Assembly (NCBI RefSeq): GCF_000204055.1
Contig: NW_006768778.1
Span: 763,999-827,998 of the forward strand
Source: Melampsora larici-populina 98AG31
Taxonomy: Eukaryota > Basidiomycota > Pucciniomycetes > Pucciniales > Melampsoraceae
Length of the DNA: 64,000 nt
Direction: 5' to 3'
Under the pieces are notes generated by a model that was given only the letters and a program-made list of their open reading frames with translations, was not told where the DNA came from and searched no databases. The position numbers and the translations under genes are program-made. This document shows positions 1 through 11,609 of this stretch, in pieces. Position 1 is the first letter of the stretch, and each line of letters begins with the position of its first letter.

Positions 1-236
1 CTTGCTCGAGATTATGTCGACTATCTGCCACCTCCTGATGCTTGCAAGCACTCACTATTCCGCCGCATCCGAACATCTGTGCACCTGCACGAGGTGCGAT
101 GGCTCCTAAGACCATGGAACGTTTGGTGGGATCTCAAGCCTGGCTCAAGGAAGACCTTGTACCGGATGGACCTTTCCAAGCAGCCGTCAAGGCGATTGAA
201 GCCTACATGGCATCAATGGTAAAGAAGAACGGATAG
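1..236 (+). pseudogene. hAT transposase C-terminal remnant, frameshifted
   Basis: The first bases read LARDYVDYLPPP in frame 1, which resembles the start of the hAT dimerisation domain (LARDYL...). Frame 3 continues with RGAMAPKTMERLVGSQAWLK and ends at a stop at 234-236, which resembles the end of that domain (a run like RGxLAPxTMERxVxxxxWL). The two halves are in different frames and frame 3 has a stop near 33-35, so at least one indel separates them. The 5' part of the element lies outside the window. hAT transposases move DNA by cut and paste, and this domain normally lets them dimerise. Assignment rests on remembered family motifs. Confidence 0.55.
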
Positions 237-484
237 TCACTTCTTTTTTCTCTTTTACTGTTTTACACCCGGTAAATGATTCAATTTATCTTCTCTCGAT
301 CCTTCTTATTATAAATGGTCACTTTTTTTTCTTTTCTCTTTTCAACGGTCAATGAGGAATACTTGCGGTCTCTATTCTGCTACTATACATGCTCACTTGT
401 ATTTATTCTGCTCACTATACATGATGACTTGGTTTTGTTTTCTTTTCTCTTTTAAATCAATCAAACACATGTTCTTAAAGCTTG

Positions 485-720
485 TGGATAAGCCCTTGCG
501 CCGCTATATGTCGCGATATTGCGCACCATTTCGCTATATAGCGGCGCAATCAAAAGGTTCGCTATATAGCGCACAATATAGTGGAGCGTTGCGCTGTGAG
601 CGCTCCACAACGGGGTGAGAATTTTTTTTTCTGGTTATAGCGGAGCTTTGCGTTGCGAGTTATAGCGCACCCTGCGCTGCGCAATGCCAAGGGGGGCAAA
701 TTTCATTGCGTTGCGTAGTG
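485..720. repeat. cluster of short GCGC/TATA palindromes, probable hAT subterminal repeats
   Basis: A locally GC-rich block contains repeated self-complementary words. CGCTATATAGCG occurs exactly at 532-543 and 560-571, and variants such as TATAGCGCAC, TATAGCGGAG and TGCGCTGCGC follow. Autonomous hAT elements usually have short subterminal repeats that bind transposase, and this block lies 3' of the hAT remnant, so it may be that element's end. No terminal inverted repeat or 8-bp target duplication could be fixed because the 5' end is outside the window. Confidence 0.45.
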
Positions 721-1645
721 ATTGCGGTATTGATGTATGTATATCTCATTTTTTCTCTTGTCTGTAGATTTTGACAAGCGTGGGTTGGGTATTGCAGGCA
801 ATAATACCAGAAGATAAACAACTGAAGTAAAGCCACTGTGTTTGTTAAGAGATGATTTTTTCTTTAGGACAAAACTTGAAGTTTCACATCACCAAAGTGG
901 AACTAGATAGGGACTTTTGGAAGAGATGACATGCACTCAGTTGTATGAGAGCTTCTGGAAGATGTCTTTCATTTATTTGGTTTTTGTGGTATATTAAAGG
1001 TCATAGTAAAAATTTCAATGAAGGATTATTTTCTGCAATACAATGTAAAAAAATGATAGGGGAAAACTCTTTACCAACATAAGATCATATGTAGCTGTAA
1101 AGAAGTATATGAAAATTAACCAATAAATTATTTGTAGGCACATAAGCTTTTTGTAATCCTTAGTACTAGACTAACTAAAGTTTGATGAGGTATAATTAAT
1201 TTAAAGATCTAATTTTGAAAAGGTAAGGGATAAATGAGAAAAAAAAGTTGAAAGAATTAGGTTAGGAGAGAGTTACACAAAATGTAGATAAACAAGGTGC
1301 ATGAGAATGAAATGAAATTGTATAAAGTTATAACATGTTTGCAAGATTAGATAAAGTGAAAATATAAAGGATGAATTAAGGGTAGGTATAATGACTGTAA
1401 TTGAATAGAAGCTGATTAAACAAGCAAAAGGTAAATTAGTGTTAGGAAAAAATAAATTAAGCGTTGCTCATCGAGTGTTCTGATCTATTTCAAAGCGAAA
1501 GTTGATCAGTTGTATACTTTCAAATGTGTGAAGATAAAGACGACTTACCCAGATCAGTACCACTCAACACTATGATCAGGTATATTCGACTTTTTGAATC
1601 AATTAACCAAAACCATTAAATCCGAGGTCCAATAAAAAAGAGTTG
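721..1645. other. AT-rich intergenic stretch, nothing recognised
   Basis: No long open frame, tRNA-like boxes or inverted repeat was seen here. It holds the 3' flank of the hAT relic and the downstream region of the minus-strand gene that ends at 1646. Confidence 0.5.
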
Positions 1646-2869
1646 TTAAAAGTCCCATGATCTGAAAGGATACAATTCTTGAGGAGGTGAAGGAAAGAGC
1701 TCCATAGAACTATCTCCTTTGTCTTCATCTTCTTCTTCAATCTTGGGTGTTTCTTCCATTCCTTGATGGTTATGATGATGTTGGTGACCCAAGAAGCTGA
1801 ACACAGATGAACTGGCTGACGAGATAGGCGATAAAATTAAACGATTATACCATCCTTGTGCCGGTGCACTTGTTGGACCTTGTGCTAGTGTTGGTGAACA
1901 GAGGCTTACATCGATAGTTAATTTGGGGGTTTCTATCCTACGACTGACTGCCCTTCTTTCTTGTAATACTCGGCCTGTAACGTTTACATCTCCTTGTTTG
2001 TTCAAATATTCTCCCATACCACCAATGTAAGTAGAGCGTGGTTTTGATTTAGAATCGCCTGCGAGCACTGAGCCGATTGTTTTAGCACGTTGACGGCCGT
2101 TCCGGGTCATTGACGTGGCGTCAGGACTCGAAGGACGTGAGTTGGAGTGTGTATAAGGAGAAGTTGTACTAGGGACTGAGCGTAAAGACATTTGTCGACA
2201 TAAAGGCTCGTTCGGTTTAGTATTGGTAAGAGTCCGATGACGGTGTCGAAGTAGCACACCTGGGTTTTGAACATCCACGCGACGACGCGAAGATGGTGCG
2301 GTAGTCAGATTGGACGCTAGAGAAGCTGAAGAGCCATACGCTCTTTGTCGTGAGTTGAATGGACGCGAATTGAGGGAACCGAATAGTGCCGAGTTTTTTT
2401 CGAAAACTTCATTCTCTATGATGGGATATCGAGAGCGAAGATGTGATAGCTCGTCAGTTTTTCGAGGTTGGCTGGGGCTTTGTCCTATATCTGACTTGCT
2501 ACGTTTTCGGCTGAGATTAGTACGATGAGTCGGGTCAGTTTGAGTGCGAACACGTTTCAAAAGTGGAGAAGGATGTGCAAGTGTTGAATTGGAGATCGCT
2601 GGAGGTCTAGAGACTGGAGCTGGGACATTTCGATTATTCTGAGTAGAAGTAACGGGAGGAGAATGACGTGCTGAGCTATCAGCGAACGGTTTGAAGGTAG
2701 TAGAAACGAATTGGACCGCCGTTGAAAAGGAGTTTTTAGCTGGAGAAGGTAGTGGAGGGAAAGCGACCCATTGAGATTGCTCGTCAATCTTCAGGGAAGG
2801 TGAAGGCGCTGATTGAGATTTGTTTTGAGATGAGGACCCGATCTGAAGATGTTTTTGAAATGCTTTCAT
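1646..2869 (-). CDS. hypothetical Ser/Arg-rich protein, about 407 residues
   Basis: One uninterrupted frame runs on the minus strand. The frame is open to an ATG at 3004, but the segment 2870-3004 is hydrophobic and unlike the rest, so the ATG at 2869 (MKAFQKHLQIG...) is taken as the more natural start. The product is rich in Ser, Pro, Thr and Arg, with basic patches (LSRKRSKS; SRRRVD), a His run (GHQHHHNHQG) and an acidic C-terminal part (KIEEEDEDKGD). No globular domain, signal peptide or membrane segment was recognised. It reads like an intrinsically disordered, possibly phospho-regulated protein. No function is assigned. Confidence 0.6.
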   Translation of the reverse strand: MKAFQKHLQIGSSSQNKSQSAPSPSLKIDEQSQWVAFPPLPSPAKNSFSTAVQFVSTTFKPFADSSARHSPPVTSTQNNRNVPAPVSRPPAISNSTLAHPSPLLKRVRTQTDPTHRTNLSRKRSKSDIGQSPSQPRKTDELSHLRSRYPIIENEVFEKNSALFGSLNSRPFNSRQRAYGSSASLASNLTTAPSSRRRVDVQNPGVLLRHRHRTLTNTKPNEPLCRQMSLRSVPSTTSPYTHSNSRPSSPDATSMTRNGRQRAKTIGSVLAGDSKSKPRSTYIGGMGEYLNKQGDVNVTGRVLQERRAVSRRIETPKLTIDVSLCSPTLAQGPTSAPAQGWYNRLILSPISSASSSVFSFLGHQHHHNHQGMEETPKIEEEDEDKGDSSMELFPSPPQELYPFRSWDF

Positions 2870-3154
2870 CGTATGAGAAACAAGTTCAGGTGAGTAATTA
2901 GAAAAAATGTGATATGAGTAAGATGATAAGAGGTTTGGGCAAGTTGCGTTCAGAGGTAAAATGGATTTGAAAGGGATAAGATAAGGCGAGATTGTAATTA
3001 ACAAAGGAACTAAAGAGAAGACAAAAAAACAATTCTCGTCAACACTCCGTTTGATTAAGAACTGGACTAAAGAAAAAGGAGAAGGCTTGATAAGGTAAAA
3101 GGCTCTGGTTCAGATTTTAAAGATTCCCAGCAAACAGTGTTATAAATCGCGGTT

Positions 3155-3601
3155 TTAGAAGAATTCTACGTGATCACGCTTTGACCGTGGAGATTGCGCC
3201 CCAAAGAGTGAAGTTTGAATTTGATAAAATGCCACTTGAGAAGCGGTGATCATTGACGAAGAAAAGATGAGATGGATTAAAATGTAAAATCGTGTTGATG
3301 TACGCTCGAACCAGCCAAGAATGAGGCTGTCCAGCCATGTCGAGGTGGGTTCAAGCGATTCAAAGTCAAATGCGAGGAAGCGGACGCAGTCAGAGGGAGA
3401 CATCTTTTGACAACAGTGTGAGATATCATGACCGATCGAGCAGGTGACCGCAGAGACCGCAGAAGTTGACTTAGAGAGATGTTGAGATTGCCGTTCACTA
3501 GCAAGAAGCTTTTCACAGAGTGTCTTCACGATATCCTCAAGTGGAAGTTTGTTAAGATCACTTCCCCTTGTGTCAAAAGGAGTCCAAACTCTTCGGTCAC
3601 T
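3155..3601 (-). CDS. possible exon of an unrecognised protein
   Basis: The minus strand is open from just after a stop at 3602-3604 to a stop at 3155 and reads as ordinary protein (SDLNKLPLEDIVKTLCEKLL... then HCCQKMSPSDCVRFLAFD). There is no ATG in frame before the plausible part, so it would need an upstream exon. The last about 45 residues are hydrophobic and low quality and may be past a splice donor. It could be an exon of a separate gene or of the gene starting at 2869. I do not recognise the family. Confidence 0.3.
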   Translation of the reverse strand, partial: SDRRVWTPFDTRGSDLNKLPLEDIVKTLCEKLLASERQSQHLSKSTSAVSAVTCSIGHDISHCCQKMSPSDCVRFLAFDFESLEPTSTWLDSLILGWFERTSTRFYILIHLIFSSSMITASQVAFYQIQTSLFGAQSPRSKRDHVEFF

Positions 3602-3604
3602 TCA

Positions 3605-4859
3605 ATTGTGACGATCGAAGGAAATTCGAATCATCTCGGACCAATTGCGTGATCACTGACTGTGATCACTTGATGTCAGCTTGGCTCAGCCTCTTACACT
3701 GAAAACAGCCAAGGCGATGTCTATCTTCGTTATCTGATGTTACTAATACCATTTATTTATCGCAGCTTTCAACTGCCCGGGCGGGAGATGCGAACAAGAT
3801 GCGAACAAGATACGAACAAAGTATGCCTTGATCTCTCGTTCGGATTTATAACCTCCATAATCCATGCTGATTACATAAATACATGTCCAGCAAAGTAATG
3901 GGATTGCAGTCTCCTATGTAATTTCCACTTCCGTACATAGACATGCAAATGTTCTTGCAAAACAGAAAGAAACAAAAATCAAAAGTTACGTACTTCCTCT
4001 TCCCAAAGATGGGGAAAGAGAACGTGTATATCTTTCATTTCGACCTTCAATTGATTTTTTCCATCTTTTCATTCTTCGCTACATAATTTATTGAAGTTGA
4101 TCACTATGTTAACTTATGTTGTCCACTCCCGTGGGGTGTTAGGTTAGGAATGTTTTTGAAATTTACCCTAATTTACCGTCCCTTGGTTTGTGTAAATATG
4201 TACCAAGGGGCTTTTTCTGGTCTGTTCTGGTTCAAAACATCTCTTTTATTTTCACTAAATCGCTTTACTAAGTCGATTGAACACCAACAATTACCTATCG
4301 GCCAGCTTTCTAGCTTCTCAAACCATCAACTTGACATTCGATGAATGGTTTTGGATATATCGGATTTGAGCGCTTTGTTCACTTGGCCATGGTATCTTCC
4401 CTTGAAGTGCACGAGGTGCAACTTGAGATGTGAAAACCTGGACAGGCTTCATCAATACCTATCTTATAGCAGAGCCAACTGAGTCTGTACTCTGAGTTCA
4501 GAGATGTGAAGTTTGATCAACTTAAGGCCGTCCTGAGGATCGGAACCAGGTGGCTCAGCAATGTTTATTTCCCGTTCCTGAAGAATTGAACACCTTTTTT
4601 GCCCTGTTTCAACGTTCGATGATTGGATATATACCTATAGGCTCGTTTGCACATGCCAGAAATCACCTAGACCTCTCGTCAATTTTACTCGAATACCAAC
4701 TCCAAAACATCCGAACGTTTTCCATTCATTTTCTATCCGAGTAATAAGTATTCATTTGCTGGCATTGGCTTGCTTTTCGAAAGAAGTTGCAGATATTCTT
4801 TCTTGGTCATCCCATCCCATCTCCTCGAACTCCAATACCTAGTCATCCTACCACAAAAT
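3605..4859. other. intergenic region, nothing recognised
   Basis: Mixed AT-rich sequence with only short open frames. No repeats longer than about 15 bases and no RNA gene were seen. It should contain the promoter of the plus-strand gene that follows. Confidence 0.45.
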
Positions 4860-5204
4860 ATGTCAGGATTTCAGTCACATCCGAACGGTTCCGGCCGGTA
4901 AGCAGAGATTCATTGCATTAAAATTCATTTGTGTTATGAGCCTCTGTTCTTTTTAGAAGTGGACACAAACACGGAGGCTTCGACCTATGCCCGTCACACA
5001 TATTCTGGTGTCATGATTTTTGGCGTTTGTGTGCAACAATCAAGATGCGCATTCAGCGTACTTCTGATCAGATCATTCATCCATCATCTTGATTTAACGC
5101 AGGCTCTTGATATTGTGACGAAAGTGGCATTGGAGACAAACTTGAGCGGCTGATCACTGTACCCGTATTTTTACAGCGCACACCTTCGAACTAATTCAAA
5201 GCCA

Positions 5205-6550
5205 ATGACCGAAGTCGGGCAACCCTCGATATCATTCTTGCAGCATACCTACACCACACATGATGCCGAGGGGATTCATAGCAGACCCTCACCTTTTACG
5301 ACAGTGGCTACTCCAAGTATCGAAATTGATCAGGTCCAGCTTCCGACAATCAATGAAAATGAACCTGAAGCTCATCCATCGCCTAAGCCGTCTGCACTTG
5401 GTTTGGTACCTATCTCACGTAAAGAACTCTCAGTCGAAAGAGAACCACCTAGCCTGGTATCGATTGTCTCCTCACTCCTTCGTCGAACGACTAGACTGCA
5501 AGAGATTCTATATCCTCTCTTATTCTTCGCTAGTCTCATTGCCTTTTTGGCTCCTCTGGCTGGAATAGGATATCAACCCCCAATGATGGCCGAGTACGAG
5601 AATATGCTGCAAGATAGTGCCAATTTTCCCGATGTGCGATCACCCCTTCAACGCCTCAACGAACCGTTCCCCCTTCATCTGACTCCGGTCTCGACTAAAG
5701 AGATTGGAACGCTCTTTGCTGATGCACTCATACCTAGAAAAAAATCACACCATGGTGCTGTACCTTCGCATACTTTCTCGCAGACAGCATCTGACTCGGA
5801 ATATCAAGACTCTGGCCGCAAACCAATGATTGAACCTCATGACTCAGGAAAAGTGGATCTGGTTCAAGCTAGCGATGACCATTTCGAGGGACAAGAAGAG
5901 AGCTTGTTTTCGGAGGTATTGACTTTAACTGAAAGTGAAGATCTAGCTAGACGTTCGGTTCAACATATAGAAAACCCACCGATTGGGAAGGAAGAGAAAA
6001 GTCAGGAGCAAAAGGAAGAGCAAAAAGAAGAGGAAAGTGAGAAGCAAAAGGAAGAACAAAAGGAGGAGCAAAAGGAGGAGCAAAAGGAGGAGCAAAAGGA
6101 GGCGGTGAAACGGAAGGAAGAGGAAGAGGAAGAGGAGTATTTTTATGAGGAAGACCCAGAGATATCTGATGACACTGAATCACCGGTGAGTAAGATGACA
6201 CATGGGACTAATTGATTCAGTGAAAGGTCGCACCAGAAACTCGGGTGATGTGAGAAGGACTGATGTCTTCACATTTCTTTCCGCTTTGATAGGAAGCAAT
6301 CGAAGATCAATCAAGTATAGTACCGTCAAGTGAAACCCCTGGAAGTGAAGATAATGAGAGTCAAGAAAAAGAAGTAGAAAGATTAAACTTAGAACCAGTG
6401 GAAGTTCTAGTAAAACAGGAATCCAAAATCAAAGAGTTAGAATTCTTACTTCAATCTATCTCTCCACCTGATAGCGACATCTTTCCAGATCCATCTGTTG
6501 TAGAAGAAATCTCTGGTAGAAAAGGTTTACGTGCTCGTCATTTTAGATGA
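5205..6550 (+). CDS. single-pass membrane protein with acidic KEEQ-repeat tail
   Basis: Model: join(5205..6185, 6293..6550), 412 residues. The intron has donor GTGAGT and acceptor TTTGATAG, and the frame is kept exactly (327 codons, then phase 0). The N-terminal half is polar, and one strong membrane segment lies at about residues 100-122 (ILYPLLFFASLIAFLAPLAG). The C-terminal half is very acidic, with a run of KEEQ tetrapeptides at about 266-300 and then EEEEEEEYFYEED. The topology suggests a tail-exposed or nuclear-envelope/ER membrane protein, but the family is unknown. An upstream exon may exist: ATG at 4860 (MSGFQSHPNGSGR) ends at a good donor at 4898, and a matching acceptor lies at 4955-4956. 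I could not join it to the 5205 frame without further unproven introns. Confidence 0.65.
6002..6110 (+). repeat. coding minisatellite, 12-bp units (KEEQ)
   Basis: Tandem 12-base units close to AAAGGAGGAGCA repeat about nine times inside the acidic tail of the membrane-protein gene. The last four units are almost identical and the earlier ones are degenerate, which suggests recent slippage at the 3' end. Each unit codes for KEEQ, so length changes stay in frame. Confidence 0.8.
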
Positions 6551-7560
6551 TGGAGTTGATTTTCATGGTTTCACCTTACTAATTTTGATTTGTGAAGTTT
6601 GAAGTGATCGATTTATATAATCTATGTGGTGGAAGGAGGAAGAGTTCGTATGCAGCTTTTAGATTTGTTTCATCAGTGATGCAGTCGTTTTTTGTCGTCG
6701 CCAATCTGTTTTTGTCGCTTATTCCAATATCTCTCTGCAATAATTATTAATCCATAGTCACATAATTGACACGATCGATCCCTGTACTGATAATAGTACG
6801 TTGGCTATGGGCAGTTGCAGTGAGTTGAAAGGAAAATGCTTCAGAGGAAAGAACTTCTCAGCCTGAAGAATCACTTTCCAAACCCTCTCGGTAGACCAAG
6901 CCAATCCCCCACCAAAGATTATCAAACAAAACCTTGATTTTATGGGACTCTTAACCACTGAAGGTTATATACATAGCACTTGGAACTGGTAATAGTATTG
7001 ATTCATTCAGGCTTTTCGGCGCTATCTAATCTATATCTATCTATTGCCTTGGCGGCCATACACTTTGTAGATTTTAGGTAAGGTATCATCTTTTATACAA
7101 GTCTCTTAATTACATTTTGAAAGCCTTCCATTCAATCTTGACTGAAGATCTTTAGATTTCTTTGGGATTCGACATCTATCCATGATCCCCAGACACTAAG
7201 ACTGAGAGAACTGATTTGAACCAAAGATAGAGGCCAGCGCAATATCTCATTTCATAAAGTGACAAATCCATACCATTTTTGGAAATAGAGTCTCATTGCC
7301 TGTCATGGATTTAGAGCAAGTGGACAATCCAAAGGTTTTATATTTATGGAATGAGGCTCAGAGTGCGTATCTGGTGGCTCCTGGTATGAAAGAAGATATG
7401 AAATGATTAGACTTTCTTCCTCCAGGTGTAAAATTCAACAGAATAATTGTTAAAGATACGAACGTCGAGTAATACAGATCTTTGGCCTCCAAAGTTCTTT
7501 CCAAGGCGACATCGAGTGTTTAACGATATAAGCTAAGTATTGTTCCAAGGTTAATGTAAG
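6551..7560. other. convergent intergenic region
   Basis: Lies between the 3' ends of a plus-strand and a minus-strand gene. Only short frames are present and no repeat or RNA gene was recognised. Confidence 0.45.
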
Positions 7561-9056
7561 TCAATAGGTAAGTGGATAAGATCTGGATTGAGCACTAACT
7601 AGAGAAATGGAGTAGAGTTTTCCCAGGCAAAGATTGGGAGCTAAATGAGCAGAATCACTGTTTATTATAACACAATACCCAGTCAAAATTTTCATCACAG
7701 CGTTCAAAATTGTCAGATTTTGAATTGAACTCACCTCCTACAGGCGAAAAGGACCAAGTCAAGGGCAGCAACTGCAAATGTTAGACCGTTTGTCTCGATG
7801 GCCAACATGATCAGATCATTCAATCTAACAATTTCGATCAATGACAAGATTATCAGCTCATTGAAAGATTTGGACTTGACTCTGAATACAAGGAGTTTTA
7901 AATGGTACAGATTAGATACTCACAAAGAGTTGGTTTGATGGATTTGCGTTTTTGAATTCGAAAGCCAGTAAATCAAGTTACCAGTCAAGAAGCAATCTGT
8001 CAAAGCTGCAGTCCCCAACCAAAACACTGAGATGATACTACGTAAATGAATGTGGAATTTGGAAAATTCTCTGATTTTGATTATTTGTGTGGTAGCATAC
8101 TAAAATGATCGAAAAGGACGAAGAAAAGCAAGGATGGATGATGCAAGTAACGTGTGAGCAAGCCGTAAGAAATTGAAACAAATGATTTAACCTACAGTCG
8201 ACCAGCTAAGTTGAACCAAGGCACCAAAGATTATGACAAGTGGAATGATCATCCTGCGGCGAGAGAGCACAAAAACACTGATCACACGAAGTGTGAGTCA
8301 CCAATGTGCTTGAAGGTGTATGAACAGTCATGGGTTACTCACCGGTAAGCGTAAAACGTCTGAACCACCCTACAGTCATTCAGTAAATGTTGAAAAAAAA
8401 GTGGTCCAATGATACTTTCAGCATGGTTAAGCTCTTCTCCCGGTCCTGGAGTTTTTGCACTTACGCTGTTGTCAGGCCGCATAACATGGGTGAGAAGGCA
8501 AATGGCCAAGGAATTCCTGTTTTCCCGAGAATTGTGTCTTGAGGTGCTTGTATGAACCATCTCCAGCTTTTTGAGTTGATGCAAGGAGATAAAAAATGAT
8601 TAGTTTAGGTTTTGAGCATGATGTGCAAAGCCATTGATCAGGAAACCGATTCTACATCATCTCACTAAGAATTCTAGTGAGATAGAATACTGACAGTGTC
8701 AATTGAGAAAATACAGTTTGCACAACATCAAGAACAATAAGTGTGCCCACAATCAGGCGGTATATAGTACGGTCCTTTGGAAACGTTGCGAAGTAGGTCT
8801 GATGATGTACGCGAAAAGGCCATTCATCAGTCGTTTGTCTATAGCACGCGGCTGGTTCGCCTTCTGAGGGGAACCTACGAAGGTTTGATTCAAAGTCAGA
8901 CCAAGCAGCGCGGTCTAATGTGCCATGAAAGTCCGCACGATCAGCTCAAGTGTCCAATCATGTACGCGCTGAGGTTACAACGTAAAACAGAGAACTCACA
9001 GTGATAGCAGCACCGATCATCAAAGGTGCTGTCACGCTTCGTACCACGTCCGTCAT
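7561..9056 (-). CDS. DUF6534-type seven-helix membrane protein, multi-exon
   Basis: Six exons could be placed on the minus strand by frame and splice sites: a first exon from ATG 9056, then 8465 upward (5' edge unclear), 8369..8343, 8253..8196, 8099..7924, 7881..7735 and 7657..7561. They read in one continuous frame from IPWPFAFSPMLCGLTTA through VVQTFYAYRMIIPLV, YATTQIIKIREF and ETNGLTFAVAALDLVLFA to SAHLAPNLCLGKLYSISL and a stop. A further coding piece near 8690-8810 reads HHQTYFATFPKDRTIYRLIV. These are hallmark stretches of the basidiomycete DUF6534 membrane family (a YFxxFPxDR loop, VQxFYAxR, ETGLLTxxxAxxDL and a C-terminal PNxxLxKLYxxSL). The function of the family is unknown; it lies in membranes. 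The first two exon borders remain unresolved. Confidence 0.75.
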
Positions 9057-10409
9057 GATTGTTCTGTTCAAGAGGTGGTTCGACTCGTTCGCTATGAGCA
9101 CACCTCTTCCGTAGCCGATTTTATCTTGTTGAACCAGTGCTTCTCGGACCCCTGCGTACCTTCCGCAATGATCGTCCCAGTATGAATGTGTAAATTGGAA
9201 GCGTTTATCATCACTGGAACGACTTCATCATGCGGCTTCGCCACCGGCTTTGCGTGGGAAGGGGTGATTCCGCTTACTGCATTCATGTATCTTGGTGGGC
9301 CATGCAGAAGGAGTGGAGAGTGCACCACTCAGATCCATGTTTTCGTAAGATAAACAACGATTCTGTACATCTACAAGGATGGACCCCAACGCCTGGTGTA
9401 ATTCTTGCGCTCGACATCTGACATTTTAGCTGCTCGCATGCAGTGTTTCTCAGGTTCATAACGCGATATGCGTAACTGATTTGACGTCTTCCCCTTTTCT
9501 TCACTGACAATAATCTATATCTTATTTGCTCTGACGGATCAGGGGAGATGTGGTTGTTTTACCAAGATGATTCAAGAAGTACAATCACATCAACGCGACA
9601 TGCGCGTATTCAACCTTAAGCTCCGCTGAATGGGCTCTTCGAGGTAGCACTTGAATGATCACACTCGGAGATGACGAGTCAAGATGATGGCTTCAGGTCG
9701 TAGCTGCCTCCCGAGAGTCTCTCCTCTTCAACTCCGAGGAAAACCTTCAGCCAGGCAGTAGACACTCCAGTTTAGTACAAACGCAGGCAGGTCTATAAAC
9801 TTTATGTAATTGTGAAATGGAAGGGGCGCAGTCAAAATACGGGGTGGCGGCGGAAGATTGGCAGTGAAGCGCAGATAAACATAAGATGTCATTTCGGCGA
9901 ATCAAGAGGCGCGAGTCTGATTTGGGGGTTAGGTGGAACGAGATCCAAAGGAATTTCCACGGGAAGTGGACCAGAACAGCTCAATCATTCCTCGCCAAAC
10001 TGTCCGACAAGTAAATCCAAGACAAGCTTTGGACCCTTTGAAGGGGATCTGAAAGGTTAGATTCAAATTGTTTGATGGACAAGCGTTCTCTATAGGTTGA
10101 TGTTAATAGCATTTTCACCTCCCACTCCTGGACGACTATGAACATGTCAATCAAGCCTAATCTTAGGGGACCTACTAGGACCTCATTTTCATTCAGTCAT
10201 GGTCCGAGATTTATATTTCTGGCCATCCCAATAACACGCAGTGAAGGATCAACAAGGCGACGAATTTATTTACCACTTTGTCCGTGTATCGCGTAACCGA
10301 ACTAATGCATCACTTTTACCAATCAGTACCAATCAACAAGACAGCTAGGTATGTTTATCCATCCTCGTTCGAAGAGTTATGTATCTCGTACCATCTCAAC
10401 ATCTTTGTA
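9057..10409. other. intergenic region, nothing recognised
   Basis: Upstream region of the DUF6534-type gene. Several short frames overlap on both strands, but none has splice support or recognisable sequence. Confidence 0.4.
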
Positions 10410-10497
10410 CAGTCCATTTCAAGAAGCTTGTCACAAATTCACTCCCAAATTGCTCGAGTCTTGCGGGCAATTTGGACAAGCTTTTTGAAAACGACGG
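10410..10497 (-). mobile_element. 88-bp TA-flanked micro-MITE, copy 1
   Basis: An 88-bp imperfect inverted repeat is bounded on both sides by TA. In reverse orientation its ends read GTCGTTTTCAAAAAGCTTGTC and the whole element aligns base for base, with about ten differences, to the element at 36404-36492. TA flanks and a CAGTC-type end fit a Tc1/mariner-type non-autonomous element. It is too short to code. Confidence 0.8.
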
Positions 10498-11411
10498 TAA
10501 ATGTGTCAGATTTGCCTTATCTCGCTCAACGTCTTTGAGAACCACAATCCTAAAGTAAGGTGTTGCATGCCAATATGCGGGTATAGATTGGTGAGGTCTA
10601 AGAGCTCCCAGACAAAACAATGTATTCTAGGATCTCTCCTGTTGTCAAAATCAAAAAACATGGTGAGAACCACATCTATGGAGGCAAATATGAAAAACAA
10701 TGTTCAATTTCACAGCCTCTGATTTGGTGTTCCTTGAAGACAGTTAGTTTTACCGTCTTCTGCTTGTACAATGGCTGGTAGAACTCTTGCCAGACCTACT
10801 GGTTGCATAATTGGCTGACTGCTGGCCAAAATTTCAGCTTTTGGCCATAAAACAGCTGGCCACTGAACTTTTGGCCAGTGTTTGACCAGATCTTGCCACA
10901 ACCACTTTTATGCTGGTATCTCAACAAAAAGTTAGCCCATGGTGTGTCCCATATATATATTATGTACAAATTTTGGTTCATAATTTCCATGGGCAGGAGA
11001 AACAGGGCAAGATCTTATGCCAGCCCATGCCTTCCTCCATTATCTTGAGCCATATGGCATCTGAGGGGAAATCAGAGTGAACATGAAAATTATAGCAGCA
11101 AGAATGATGGAGTGCAGCTCTTGAGAAGAATTTTCTTTATTGGCAGACCCCAATACAAGTTTGGGAGAGGTTGTGTTCAGCAGTATTTGCCAGAAATCAC
11201 CGGGTACTCAGGGATCCCTGTAGTTCCCTGGGGAAATGGTTGCCGGTTGGGGGTCAGGGTACAGGTGCTGGGCTTGATCTCAAAGACAAAAAAAGCTTGC
11301 GGAATACCAAGGTTGGTCCTTGTTCTGACTTTTGAAAAAAAGTTGGTTGCCGGGGCAGCTCAATCCCCAGCGTTTGGGGGGTCAGGCACTGTGTCTGTGT
11401 AGGCTTTGCTA
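10498..11411. other. intergenic, TGGCCA-rich low-complexity patch
   Basis: Between about 10790 and 10960 the words TGGCCA/TTGGCC and CTGGC recur, giving a degenerate short repeat. No gene was recognised. Confidence 0.35.
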
Positions 11412-11472
11412 GTCGACGAGCGCACACCAACTCCCTTTGAGGCAGAAAGGGAAGTCGTGCGCGCTCGTCGAC
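11412..11472. repeat. GC-rich hairpin with CGACGAGCGC arms
   Basis: GTCGACGAGCGCAC at 11412-11425 is answered by GTGCGCGCTCGTCGAC at 11457-11472, its inverse with one CG inserted. The inner bases (CTCCCTTT ... AAAGGGAAG) also pair. The result is a 61-base hairpin much richer in GC than its surroundings. Its role is unknown; it may be the end of a transposon. Confidence 0.7.
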
Positions 11473-11609
11473 GAGCGAACACTACCCGGACACGGTGCAG
11501 GGCTCATCCTGAGCTTGGACCTCAGCCAAAACAAAAAGAAACTTGGGGAGGACACCACCACAGTCTCTGGCTATGTCTGACATTGTGATGGGTCAGAAAC
11601 ACAGGCTTA

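Noticed and set aside
5947..6201. Minus-strand frame of repeated APPF units
   Set aside because: It is the antisense shadow of the KEEQ repeats in the membrane-protein gene.
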